Positions 25,163 to 35,106 of a DNA stretch of 64,000 bases are shown piece by piece. Below the pieces are notes generated by a model. The model saw nothing but the letters and a program-made list of their open reading frames with translations, had not been told where the DNA came from and did no database searches. The stretch's first letter is position 1. The number at the start of each line of letters is the position of its first letter. A program made the translations under genes and the position numbers. Source of the DNA: Lineus longissimus (Eukaryota; Nemertea; Pilidiophora; Heteronemertea; Lineidae); NCBI RefSeq assembly GCF_910592395.1, contig NC_088309.1, positions 13,334,599 to 13,398,598 on the forward strand. Direction: 5' to 3'.

Positions 25163-25290
25163 TATCTTTGATAAAGTTCAAGATCATTGTAAGTATCCAA
25201 TGGATGCAGTCTGTCCCGAAATACACATTCCCGTCTCATAGCCCGTCGCCGATTTATGTCCATTTGCGCCAACAGCATTAACGCAGCCAT
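25163..25290 (-). pseudogene. Harbinger-1 transposase, N-terminal part
   Basis: Read on the minus strand from ATG 25290, this encodes an Arg-rich start and then RLHPLDTYNDLELYQR, the conserved N-terminal segment of PIF/Harbinger transposases (compare the LDYYNDIQLFERF of Harbinger-2). The codon split at 25163 is completed by base 7927, after which the protein continues WFDRGTILDLAN. It is cut off from the rest of its gene by Helitron-1. Confidence 0.88.
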
Positions 25291-25509
25291 CTAGAAGTAG
25301 CTTCCTTTACGAGATGATTAAAATTTGTGTTCTAAGCCAACACACTTAGACTTATGACACTCTGATAGGTATCTTAGATTTAGGGGTGGATTTGAGTAGG
25401 ATACTTTAGGTAAGTAGCTTGGAGAATTCCACTTAGGTATAGTACTTAACTTAGGTACATACTTAGGCACCATACTTTGACTTAAGTAGCTTGATAAATA
25501 CCGGCCCAG

Positions 25510-26236
25510 GCCTATGTGGCAGTAGCCAATCTTCATCTTAGTGAGGAGATTTCTTATCAGGATTTTACGTCAGCCCTAGAATGGAGGTTCCACAACACAA
25601 CCAGGGAGGATTACAAGCTACAGTTGAGAGCACGTCAACAGGGGTGATGCATTGCACGAGTTAGCACTAAATGCATATCCCAGCGGAGGTTTTGAACTGC
25701 AACAAAAAATTACTTTGGACCAGTTTTTAATGGGCGTGAAATTGTCTAAGGCATTAAAACAGCAGCTTTTAATGAGTTCACCAAAGACACTAGAGGAAGC
25801 CATAAGAAAGGTGCGACAGTTGGAGGCCGCCCAGCTACTTTTGAATCAGGGACACAGCACACAGCACACAGCTCAAGAGAGACCAAGGCAAAGGATAGCA
25901 AGTGTCGCTTCAAGTTCACCATCAGTATCGGCAGCGTCGGTTCAGCCCCAATCTGAGATGAGCAGGGTGTTAGAACTTCTTCAAAAGATGGAGACCCGAA
26001 TTAGCTATTTGGAGAAACCTCATTCACAGTGATACTCCAGGGATGGATCCGGAGACCAGGGTCTCTGCTGGCGGTGCAAGGAGGCCGGGCACAAATCCAG
26101 CCAGTGTCCCACTGTTGAGTGTTACAATTGTCACAATTGTCACAGTTACGGGCACATCTCCAAGTCATGCCCTAGGAGTTCGGAAAACTCCAACGTGAGG
26201 TCGTCAAGGGGCGGACGGACCTCAAACCAGCAGTAG
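25510..26236 (+). pseudogene. gag: Ty3/gypsy-like gag, 3' part with two zinc knuckles
   Basis: The frame resumes directly after the right CAG duplication and encodes the rest of the capsid-like domain. One extra G in the G4 run at 25641-25644 shifts it into a TGA (25645-25647). The next frame carries the capsid C-terminus, ends in an in-frame TGA at 26030-26032, and continues into two CCHC zinc knuckles (spacing C-x2-C-x4-H-x4-C) at about 26066-26175, ending at TAG 26234. A short CHNCH duplication lies in the second knuckle. Knuckles of this kind bind RNA in retroelement Gag proteins. The copy is inactive. Confidence 0.8.
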
Positions 26237-26562
26237 CTCCAGTTGAAGATAGTGGGCAAGTTGACAGCTTGATTGATCAGGATTTCTATGACCCTGCTTT
26301 AGATCGCATAGAAATAGGCTCTGCTTTAGATATGCCACTGCCGACTTTGCCACACTATTTTAAGAAGGGGAAGGGAGAGGATAACTTGACACCTCAACCA
26401 CTCCTTGCTAGTCATGTTAACAACACAGTGCAGAAAAACATTCTTTATAATCCAGTGAGGAAGAGTGACTTGCCTGCAGTTATGGAGACATCTGAACAGA
26501 GAGTGGACCAGGCTAGGAGTACTGCTTTAGTTACTACTCGTGAGTAAACTACTTGTCAAGCC

Positions 26563-27267
26563 TTGGATATGTCAAACAAGCGTAAGCAGATGGAAGTGAG
26601 TCAGTCAACACTTAACCCGGTTGCCAAAGTCTTTAAACCAGCGTCGAAATTGAGTTGTGGTAAAATTCCTTTGTCAATTGGTCACATCAAGTTTGAAGAT
26701 ACCAGTTTGTATGTCAGTGGAGAAGTCGTGGGGGTGCCCACAAATATTCTTCTCGACACTGGGGCGGGACTTACCTTGGTTAGTAACAGCCTGTGGAAGC
26801 AATCAAAGGAAACAGATGGAAAGGAACTGAAGAAGGTCGATGGTGTTTACATTTTTTTGGAACATCCGACAGTGGTTGTTGAGAATCTGACTCATGACTG
26901 CCTCTTAGGGAGCGATTTCTTTACAACCAATGATTGTGCAATCGATTTTAAAACAGTGACGCTGAGGATTGGTGAGAAGGAAGTACCACTCCGGAATCAC
27001 CGTGAGGAGCCAAAGGTCTGCAGTGTTGTTCTGGGAAAAAGAGTAACTATTCCTGCCAATACGGAGATGATTATTCCGGGGAAACTAGCCAAATCACCAT
27101 CAAAGAGTCATTTGGTACCAGGACTAGTTGAAACAGGATATAACCAGCAAACATTCACAACAGGAAGATCTCTGGCGGCTTCGGACCATGGTAAGGTGCC
27201 AGTGAGAGTAGCCAATTTCTCGGACAAGCCAGTGACAATACAGTCCAATCGAACAATTGGATGGTAA
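26563..27267 (+). pseudogene. pol: Ty3/gypsy-like aspartic protease region
   Basis: The frame carries the retropepsin active site LLDTGAGLTLVS and, about 65 residues later, LLGSDFF, which corresponds to the second conserved motif of the fold. The C-terminal part resembles the linker that precedes reverse transcriptase in Ty3 Pol. A stop follows at 27267 and no reverse transcriptase or RNase H is present downstream, so an internal deletion has removed them. The small frame at 26269-26547 between gag and protease has no motif that I know. Confidence 0.8.
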
Positions 27268-27273
27268 CATCCA

Positions 27274-27938
27274 GTGGAGGAGATCAGTGCTGCTGAGGGA
27301 CTAGAGCAGTATCGGCGAAAGGATCTGAACTTCAAGCCACCGAAGAAAACGAAACGATCAAGACGCCCGAAAAAACCAGAGAGTATTTCACTGGAAACTA
27401 AAGTGCCTGTCAGTGAGCAGAAAAAGCCACAGGTTAACATTGCGAACATAAAGACGGTGGATAACTCCGAGTCTGACAATAATTGGAAGGATAAGTCTTC
27501 AATTTCCAGTGAGGTTCCAGATAATGAGGCTGCACAAGCCCGGTTAGAGAGCTTCTGGAAAAACTGGAGATAAAGGATGGAATTCTATACTTGAAAAGCC
27601 AGGGCAAACTCCGACTAGTTCTTCCTCAATCCTGCATTGCCACAGTCGTCAAGGAATTACACCAAGGTTATGCTGGTGCCCATCTTGGAGTACAAAAGAC
27701 TGTTTGGAAAGTGAAACAGCGCTGTTGGCTCCCAGGACTGAAGAAAAATGCAATAAATTTCATTCATTCTTGTGAAACTTGTCAGAAGTGCAAATTCGGA
27801 AAGAGCACCAAAGCCGCCTTACAGAGTATTCCAGTTAATCGTAGAAACCAAAGAATTCACATTGACATCATAGGACCAATCAACCAACGATCCAATATAA
27901 AATGTCATTATATAATTGTACTGCTTGGGGAGGGTTAA
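27274..27938 (+). pseudogene. pol: Ty3/gypsy-like integrase N-terminus, truncated
   Basis: A Lys-rich linker (27274-27573) is followed by an H2C2 zinc-binding integrase N-terminus: HLGVQKTVWKVKQRCWLPG, then CETCQKCK. The catalytic core begins (IHIDIIGP) but is lost after a few more residues, and the frame stops at 27938 in a G-rich tract (GGGGAGGG) that might be a polypurine tract. No clear 3' LTR is visible; the 145-bp repeat begins within 40 bases. Confidence 0.8.
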
Positions 27939-27976
27939 TTGTAAGTAGTTTTGTGTAAATAATAGAAAAGTGGACA

Positions 27977-28720
27977 TACTGGTCATCCGATGACGCAGAG
28001 TTTCGAAAGCAATGTTCCCCCAGTATGTACAAATGTACCATCCAAAAATGTAATCAATCTGCTCAATCGTTCTCCGTTAAATTGACGGACACCAAAATCA
28101 AGATGGCTGCCATGGCAGACATACTGGTCATCTGATGATGCCGAGTTTCGAAAGCAACGTTCCCCCAGTATGTACAAATGTACCATCCAAAAATGTAATC
28201 AATCTGCTCAATCGTTCTCCGTTTAATTGACGGACACCAAAATCAAGATGGCTGCCATGGCGGCCATACTGGTCATCCAATGACGCCGAGTTTTGAAAGC
28301 AACGTTCCCCCAGTATGTACAAATGTACCATACAAAAATGTAATCAATCTGCTCAATTATTCTCCGTTTAATAAACGGACACCAAAATCAAGATGGCTGC
28401 CATGGCGGCCATACTGGTCATCCGATGACGCCGAGTTGCGAAAGCAACGTTCCCCCAGTATGTACAAATGTACCATCCAAAAATGTAATCAATCTGCTCA
28501 ATCGTTCTCCGTTAAATTAATAGACACCAAAAATGAAGATGGCTGCCATGGCGGCCATACTGGTCATCCAAAAATGTAATCAATCTGCTCTATCGTTTTC
28601 CGTTAAATTAACGGACACCAAAAGTTTGGTCGGGACGGACGGACATACGGCCCGACGTAAGGACGTACGGAAAAACCGAAAACATAATGCCTTCGCTTTC
28701 GCTAAAGCGGAGGCATAACA
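27977..28720 (+). repeat. Family-4 element: 145-bp tandem repeats ending in a hairpin
   Basis: TACTGGTCATC recurs at 27977, 28122, 28267, 28412 and 28558, giving periods of 145-146 bp; the fifth monomer lacks its middle. The array runs into GACGGACGGAC-type repeats and then a hairpin near 28690-28715 (GCCTTCGCTTTCGCTAAAGCGGAGGC region) before AACAAAT. Tandem monomers, simple repeat and terminal stem match the design of families 1 and 2. The 5' end is not identifiable. Confidence 0.8.
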
Positions 28721-30037
28721 AATGATTTTGTACTTGTTTAATACAATAGTTTTCAACATCAAACTTCAAAATAAAACATAAATTAATACTGATGGCATCA
28801 ATTAGGTGAGATTTAGGCGGATTGAAAGTAGGTTGCTATTCACCTCATATGATTAACAAAACATAACCACCATTTAGAACAAGGGCTGAACTTGGCTGAA
28901 CCTGGCTGAATGATTGGGGTCGTCAAGCGGGTTTTTTTAATTACACAATTGCATTTTGATGCTTTAAGCGACCTCTGGAAATAAAAATTTTCACTATTTT
29001 GTACAAAATTTGTCTTTCATAAATCACTGAACACATAGAAACTGATGTCAAAATGATTTGACGTAAGGTCACAGAGATACAGAGATTCACAGAGATTCGG
29101 TCGACGCCACCTGGCGAGCTAAATATAAGTCAGATCATTGATCGATCACCTGATGCGACAAAATGAAGCAAGGCTGATACGAACCGAAACAAACCATGAG
29201 AAAGATGACAGGCCACATTCTCACCAATGACGTGACGCCGGGCGGGTGTGGCAAACATTTATTTCATGCAGAACAGAGGCATATTTTGGCATACATTGTA
29301 TCGACGTGATTAGCAGCAGTTAACAACCCAGGAGATAATAACCCATAGCTTCCAACAACATTAAAATCCAATGCAATTTTTGTGCTAGCCAACTTGCAAA
29401 CTAAACCCGCCAACAACTCACCAATGCAAAGGCGGCATGTATCCTCGCATCCAGTTCAATCTAGAATGCATTTGCTTTTCCCTACGCTATTCACCACTCT
29501 TATCCTTGGATTTGACCTGAAATCGGGGTCAACCACCAGTGTGTCCTTTTAATTGGAATCGACCAGTTTTAGGAGTCAGTCATATCAAATTTCAACATCT
29601 AGCCAAATTTTTTTTTTTTTCCGGGATTGTGCTCCCCCTAACGTAAATTCCTGGCGGAAACCCTGGTATCGGGACGATGTCAGCTAAGGATAGGTTTAAT
29701 CAGTATGAGATGGGTATCCTATGAGCTTAGATGCCTCATGGAATATTTTGACCATATTCTGACACTTGTGAAGTGATAAATCTTGTGTTGGCAAATGTAC
29801 ACAGAATTCCTGTGTATTAACATGTACATTTGTATGGTGAGAATTTAATCAGAGGGAAGACCGGGATTATGCCAACTTGGCTACAGGAAAATGGCTTAGG
29901 AGCCGTCGCTCCAAAAAAGTGGTAAATCAACTTAACCGCTCATTGGATCTTTCTGAAGTTATTTAAATGTATTCCTTGTCGGTAAATGCGTAATTTGTAT
30001 GAATCAGTTATTTTGCGGTTTTCGTTGTATTTGAGAT
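28721..30037. other. No gene seen
   Basis: AT-rich sequence without recognisable domain or repeat, apart from a T13-type run near 29610. It may be host intergenic DNA. Confidence 0.45.
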
Positions 30038-31153
30038 GAAATGGCCAGGGCCATTGTGCTCACCTCATGTGGAGGAAAGATGGATAAAGAGCATGGTATT
30101 GTGTCATGTAGTGTTAGGTTTGATGTAGGTCCAAGCAATTACAATTTCCCCAAAATGGCCAATTTACAGTACACTCGACCTCTGTGACCTTGAAAAGTAG
30201 GTCAAATCAAAGAAGACCCGGGTGACACATTGAATGGTTGTTAGAATTAGATGTACCTATGATATAAAATTGGTGCCAATCGGGCAAGTCATTACTAGGA
30301 ATAATGGCATTTTGAAGAATTTCGGATTTGGCCCCCTCCCTGGAGACCAAACGGCAAATCAGATCGCACCAAACTTCGGTACCTGAGATCACCTGACCAA
30401 GGGGTACATGTGTACTTAATTTGTGATCAATAGTCATTGCAGTTAAGAAACGTGCCATAGTTACGGCCTGACGGCGAATTTACGCCATTTGACCTCTGTG
30501 ACCTTGACAAGAAGGTCAAATTAAAAACCCGTACGATATGTGATGTGACATATACTGTATGGTGGTTAGATGTACCCATGATATCAAATTGGTGGCAATC
30601 GGGCAAGAAGTTAAGGAATAATCACATTTTTAAGGTCTTTGGATTTTGCCCCCTGGTGGTCAAGTGGTGAACCATATTGGACCAAACTTCGGTCCCTGCG
30701 ATCACCTGACTAAGGGGTAAATGTGTACCAAATTTGGTATCAATAGTCATTGCAGTTTAGAAACGTGCCATCGTTACATCCTAACGGCCAATTTACACCA
30801 TTTGACCTCTGTGACCTTGAAAAGGAGGTCAAATCAAAAACCCGGAGGATATATGATGCACCTTTGCTAGAAGTACCTACCATATTTTTTTCAAAATTTC
30901 CCGACTACTATTAAGGGAGATATTGCATATTTTCACTTTTAACGTTTGGCCCCCTGGTGGCCAAACCATGAAACGAATCGGACCGAAACTTGGTCTCCAA
31001 GGTGTCATTACATAAGGGTACATGTGTACCAAGTTTCAACTCAATAGCTCTAACAGTTACGAAACGTGCAATGCTAACGGACGACGGACGACGACGACGA
31101 CGACGGACGCCACGGTATGGGATAAGCTCACCTCTGCTAAGAGGTGAGCTAAT
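30038..31153 (+). repeat. Family-1 element, full length (CTC subfamily)
   Basis: It starts GAAATGGCCAGGGCC, then GCTCACCTCATG. It ends with a hairpin, GCTCACCTC-TGCTAA-GAGGTGAGC at about 31127-31150, preceded by GAC/ACG repeats (31081-31105). Three monomers carry the TGACCTCTGTGACCTTG block and CCCCCTGGTGG-type motifs. The copy at 61015-62115 is the same subfamily and length. Confidence 0.78.
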
Positions 31154-31434
31154 AATGAGTGATTTGTGCTGGATTTCATGTGAAGATTGCATGATTTTCT
31201 GGTCACATGACCATTTTCCAGCCGCCTCATTGTTTGAGACATGAAAGGCTATATAAAGAGGCCTTTTCCTTTTGTTCTCTCTTTGTGTTCGGGACTCGTG
31301 GTGGTGACATCTCAGCCCGGAAGCCTAAAGGCCTCCCCGACAGCAGTCACAGCTATTTCACTGGAAAATGGCTTGGTTCAATGAGAAAACCATTTGATTT
31401 GGTGTTTTAGCAAGAAATCATCTTAGTTGAAGAT

Positions 31435-32095
31435 AAAATGGTCCAGGGAACATGTGCTCACCTCGGGTACTGTAATGCATGTCATTTGCAGTGGATATTG
31501 AGAACAGTTTCTGGCTAGTTTCACCAGTTTTGATTCCATTGAATAATATTATTATTCTCTGCTCAATGGCACAAAAGAAAATTACCGATACCATCTAAGT
31601 ATAGCATTTTGGTTATAAAGTTGGCTGAATTTCAGGGTTATTGAAGAGTGTACATGTCACATGGAAATTAGTTGACATCTGTTAAATAGTTTCGGTGTAA
31701 TAGGACTTCGTTAGATTTTCAAGATGGCGGCCTGGAAGCCATATTTGTCATGGGATTTGACTGAAAATTAGGGATATTGAAAAGAGTACATAGATATACA
31801 ATCACATGAAATTTGGTTTCAATCCGACTTTGTTTAATTTTCAAGATGGCCGCCTGGCAGCCACATTTGAAGTTTGTGGTAGCATAAAGGGTCCCTAGAT
31901 ATATGTCCTCACAAGTTTAGAACTTGCTAGCTCAAATAGAAACGAAACGTTCCACCAATCTGTGATTTAGTGAACTTTGACCCCTGTGAACTTGAAAAGT
32001 AGGTCAAATCAAAAACCCGGGTGATATGTCATTTAACCTTATTAGATACACGCACCATAAAAATTTTGTCACTACATATAACCATTAGCTTCAAT
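31435..32095 (+). repeat. Degenerate family-1-related fragment
   Basis: It begins with a diverged form of the family 5' end (TGGTCCAGGGAACATGTGCTCACCTC). It contains two copies of a TTTTCAAGATGGC(G/C)GCCTGG motif (about 31716 and 31838) and one TGACC...AGGTCA block. It is cut by the next family-1 start near 32090. The stretch 31154-31434 before it shows nothing recognisable. Confidence 0.5.
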
Positions 32096-32612
32096 GAAAT
32101 GGCCAGGGCCATTGTGCTCACCTGTCGATATGAAAGGGAGAGTATGTGGAAGAACTTGTCATTGCTAGGGGTTAATCATGCAATAGTTGTGGGATGGTGT
32201 GGTTTGTCTTGAAAAGTGAAGTTAGTCGTATTGTTTTCCGCGTGCACATGTTACTGACGTTGGAATAAGTGAATCGTTATTTGTGGGAGAAGCTGAGAGA
32301 TGTTTTCTGGCCAATTAAGACGGGTTTACATGTGTCTTAGCTATTCAGTGACTATTGAAAATAAACAGCGCATTTACATTTTGTAAAACCTGCTGTCATT
32401 GGCCGAAATTTCAAATAAATGGGATGTACCTATGGAATTGCGTGTGATTACGCTATCTTGAAAGGAGTATTTATCCTCGGCTTGCGATTAGAGAGAAATG
32501 TTGAAAAATATTACACAAGAACAATTGAAGCAAGGAATTCACAGTATAGAATATGATGTACTGAGTAACTAGGTAGCAGTTTGTATTCATTTTTGAGACA
32601 ATAACATAGTTA
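32090..32612 (+). repeat. Family-1 element (CTG subfamily), left part
   Basis: Positions 32096-32571 match 53628-54103 at roughly 95%. The similarity then resumes after a gap in the other copy (GTAGCAGTTTGTATTC). The rest of this copy appears at 44498-44595, so Helitron-2 and a foldback repeat seem to have entered it. Confidence 0.7.
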
Positions 32613-32617
32613 CAAGA

Positions 32618-33167
32618 CACCCCTATAGTCAGATTCATAAGTAAATTTCTTCGGTAAATGTTTTCGGCCGCTGCGCAAAAACTAGTAGGCCGATTTCTTC
32701 AAAGTTTGGTTTTTCTTGAATCTAATTTCGGGACCCAAGAGGATTTTCATATTTCAGTAACCATGGTTACGAAATAATTTTTTTTGTATGTATTGGTGTA
32801 CATTGACGTAGTGTATTGATTTTGACATTTTCTCCTCTATACTGCTTATTTCTGGATGCATTTTGCTGAAATGTTCAGGTTAATTTTTTTTCGTGTGTAT
32901 CTTTAAAGCTGCCAAGTTTCATTTAGAACTATCCATCAAAAAAAATCGGGCCCTCCAGATTCCCCCAAAATGGCCAAAGGGCTCCAAACTTGACAATTTT
33001 TTTCTTTATAATTTGCAAATCTCTAACCTGGAAATTGTGTTGGGTCTCGAAATTAGATTCAAGAAAAACCAAACTTTGAAGAAATCGGCCCAATAGTTTT
33101 TGCACAGCGACCCAAAAGGGCAGTCAGTGACATTTACTTACGTATGAATCCGACTATATAGGCCTAA
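32618..33167. repeat. Foldback element with about 110-bp inverted arms
   Basis: The stretch 32622-32740 is a diverged inverted copy of about 33045-33165. The strongest shared part is GATTTCTTCAAAGTTTGGTT and its reverse complement. Both ends carry TATAGTC(A/G)GATTCATA. It has no coding capacity and could fold into one long stem. Confidence 0.75.
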
Positions 33168-33659
33168 CTATAAAAGCACTGATGACAGCTGTGCTACACT
33201 TTCATCATTATCATCATCTACTTTAGTCAAACAGCTCAGATGACCTTTCTTGGGGCAGTGATCGGTAACGGGGAACTCCTTCCGACCCAACAGGCAAATG
33301 TTTACATTCATGTCTCCGTATATCATGGATTCATGTGTATACTAACACCGTTGTTGTGTTGATACACTGACTGACTCTGACTGTGTACATTTCTACAGCG
33401 ACGAAAAACGATCACAAAAATGGTTCTTTTTAAGCACTCGTGACATCTACACTACTAAATCTATAGACTTCCAAGGAAATCACGGCAACCGTGCGCACTG
33501 TCTCTTTGAAACTTCACCTAACCTTTCACTACCTTTCCGTTCACAAAATGATCGATTCTCAGTCTAAACATTTGCCGGGAATGTGGACTTTTTAGCGATT
33601 TTATTCAGGAATTTAGTCTGATCTAAAACTCACGGAAATTGCCGGACATTGCTGAAGTT

Positions 33660-33840
33660 GACCGTTCCATGTTGATGACGTCATCAGAACAAAGTGACAG
33701 ACCAGTGAAGAACAGTCAATTTGCAACTTTCGCCCTGCCATCTGTTGGAGACTTCGGGAACCAAAATGTGTTGATGACGTCATCAGCGAACAAAGTGACA
33801 GACCAGTGAAGAACAGTCAATTTGCAAAATGTCAATGTTG
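33660..33840 (+). repeat. Duplicated block of about 60 bp with CRE-like TGACGTCA
   Basis: A block beginning GTTGATGACGTCATCAG and ending CAGTCAATTTGCAA occurs at about 33671 and 33769, with a roughly 99-bp offset. Each copy holds the perfect palindrome TGACGTCA (33676-33683 and 33775-33782), the CREB/ATF consensus. It lies upstream of the Helitron-2 genes; a promoter role is a guess. Confidence 0.7.
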
Positions 33841-34065
33841 TCCGGCGAGTTTTGCACCTGTTTTTGGTAATTATCCGTCCTTTCTGTTACAGTTATGATT
33901 ACAAAATGTTAAGATATTGGAGATTACTATATTATGCACCATGACCTGGTACTGGTTGTTTAAATTACACGGGCAGAAACATACTCGGCAGACAGACTGA
34001 CACAGAATGACAGAATGTCAGAAGCGCTGGCCTGTCATGCCTGTCGTTCGTAGGCCTACGTCACT

Positions 34066-34350
34066 GTGCCGGCCTGTGCATGCTGACAACTGCACATTGC
34101 GCCGGCCGGTGCATGCTGCGTGCAGAATGCTGCGTGCAGAAACATGTTCAGCAGACTGACACAGAACTTAAAGGAATTAAATAGACAGAAGCGCTGGCCT
34201 GTTGTTCGTCACTCGCACTGCACACTGTCAATGACTGTGCCAGCCTCTGGCTGCATGCTGACACAGCACACTGCGCCGGCCTATGCCTACTGACACTGCA
34301 CACTGTGCCGGCCTGTGCATGCTGACACACTGTACACTGCGCCGGCCGGC
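34066..34350 (+). repeat. Degenerate GC-rich repeats around GCCGGCC
   Basis: A unit like GCCGGCCTGTGCATGCTGACA recurs at least four times with variable spacing, and CTGCACACTG/TGCATGCTG words fill the gaps. The GC content contrasts with the AT-rich flanks. It overlaps no coding motif. Confidence 0.6.
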
Positions 34351-34639
34351 ACGACGCGTTTCAGCAGTTAAAACACTGGAAAAGAGAAAAAAAATTAATC
34401 TCTGGGAGTACCGAAGGCACTTTAGTGATGATTTTTCCCGGTTTACCTATTCTTGAACTGTTCAAACGCATCCCTGTGTGTGCATGCTGCGTGCAAAACT
34501 GAACTGCCTGCCATGCAGTCATTTGTTGTAATCCCTGCAGTGGACATCAGCAGTCAGGAGGGGCCATCCATTTAGCCTAAGTAAGGGTCCATCCATTTAA
34601 AATTACACATGAAAAGCAAAGATTTGTATTACGAATTGC

Positions 34640-35040
34640 ATTTAAAAGCTAACACTAACCCCAGAGGTTAACTCTGAGTTAACACTTTTTGAGGTCAAGT
34701 GTCAGAGTTAACTAGGCAGCCATATTGTTCATACCAATGTTTCAAGTTGTGGCTGGTTTTCACCATAAAAATTTCCAAAGGACCCTGCATCTTCCAAAGA
34801 ACCACTTTACAAGCAACTATGTTTGATGGAACAAGACTTGGAGGACGTATAACCGAAGATTATCACACATTTCAAAATGCTGGAGTTAACTCAGTGTCGA
34901 CTTAGTGTTAACTACAAGTTAACTCGGTGTTTACCCAGTGTTTACTTCAACCATGTTTTTTTCGGGCTGAGGTTAACACTAACACTAACATTAACTCTGA
35001 CACTAGTGTTAACTCAGATATTTGACCTCACTCAGTGTTG
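34640..35040. repeat. MITE-like inverted repeat rich in GTTAAC
   Basis: The left side (about 34668-34712: TCTGAGTTAACACT, GTGTCAGAGTTAAC) is repeated in inverted form at about 34972-35025. Additional AGTTAAC words lie between. There is no coding capacity, and a short foldback transposon is the simplest reading. Confidence 0.6.
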
Positions 35041-35106
35041 CCACATTTAAATATTTTCTTAAAATATAGTATGAATTTTTAAAAACATCAATGTCTTCAA
35101 TTTCAG

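Larger units (their letters stand above)
5646..25506 (-). mobile_element. Harbinger-1: PIF/Harbinger transposon carrying nested insertions
   Basis: The terminal inverted repeats begin GGCC(C/G)GTATTTATCAAGC and match at 25 of the first 27 positions; degenerate ACTTAAGT-rich sequence follows on both sides. The flanks are CAG at 5643-5645 and CAG at 25507-25509, a 3-bp target duplication as expected for this superfamily. Removing the element rejoins an interrupted gag frame in phase. Its own content is about 2.6 kb: a Myb/SANT-like gene (plus, 5924-6909) and a DDE transposase (minus), arranged convergently. The other 17.2 kb is Helitron-1 and its passengers, inserted in the transposase gene. 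TIRs, duplication and frame continuity all agree. Confidence 0.88.

Noticed and set aside
5646-25506. A single giant 19.9-kb DNA transposon (Maverick-like)
   Set aside because: No polymerase, capsid or integrase gene is present, and internal boundaries show a small Harbinger with later insertions.
26269-26547. Separate gene between gag and protease of the Ty3 relic
   Set aside because: It is most likely the gag-pol linker in a decayed element; no motif supports an independent gene.
27977-28620. CRISPR-like repeat array
   Set aside because: The monomers are 145 bp with no short repeat/spacer alternation, and the context is eukaryotic.
31081-31105. ACG repeat as a coding poly-Arg or poly-Val tract
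   Set aside because: The same simple repeat is in the same place before the terminal hairpin in other family-1 copies, and the frames around it are not conserved.
34148-34330. Cys/Ala-rich frame in the GCCGGCC repeats
   Set aside because: It is the translation of a degenerate repeat and is not conserved.
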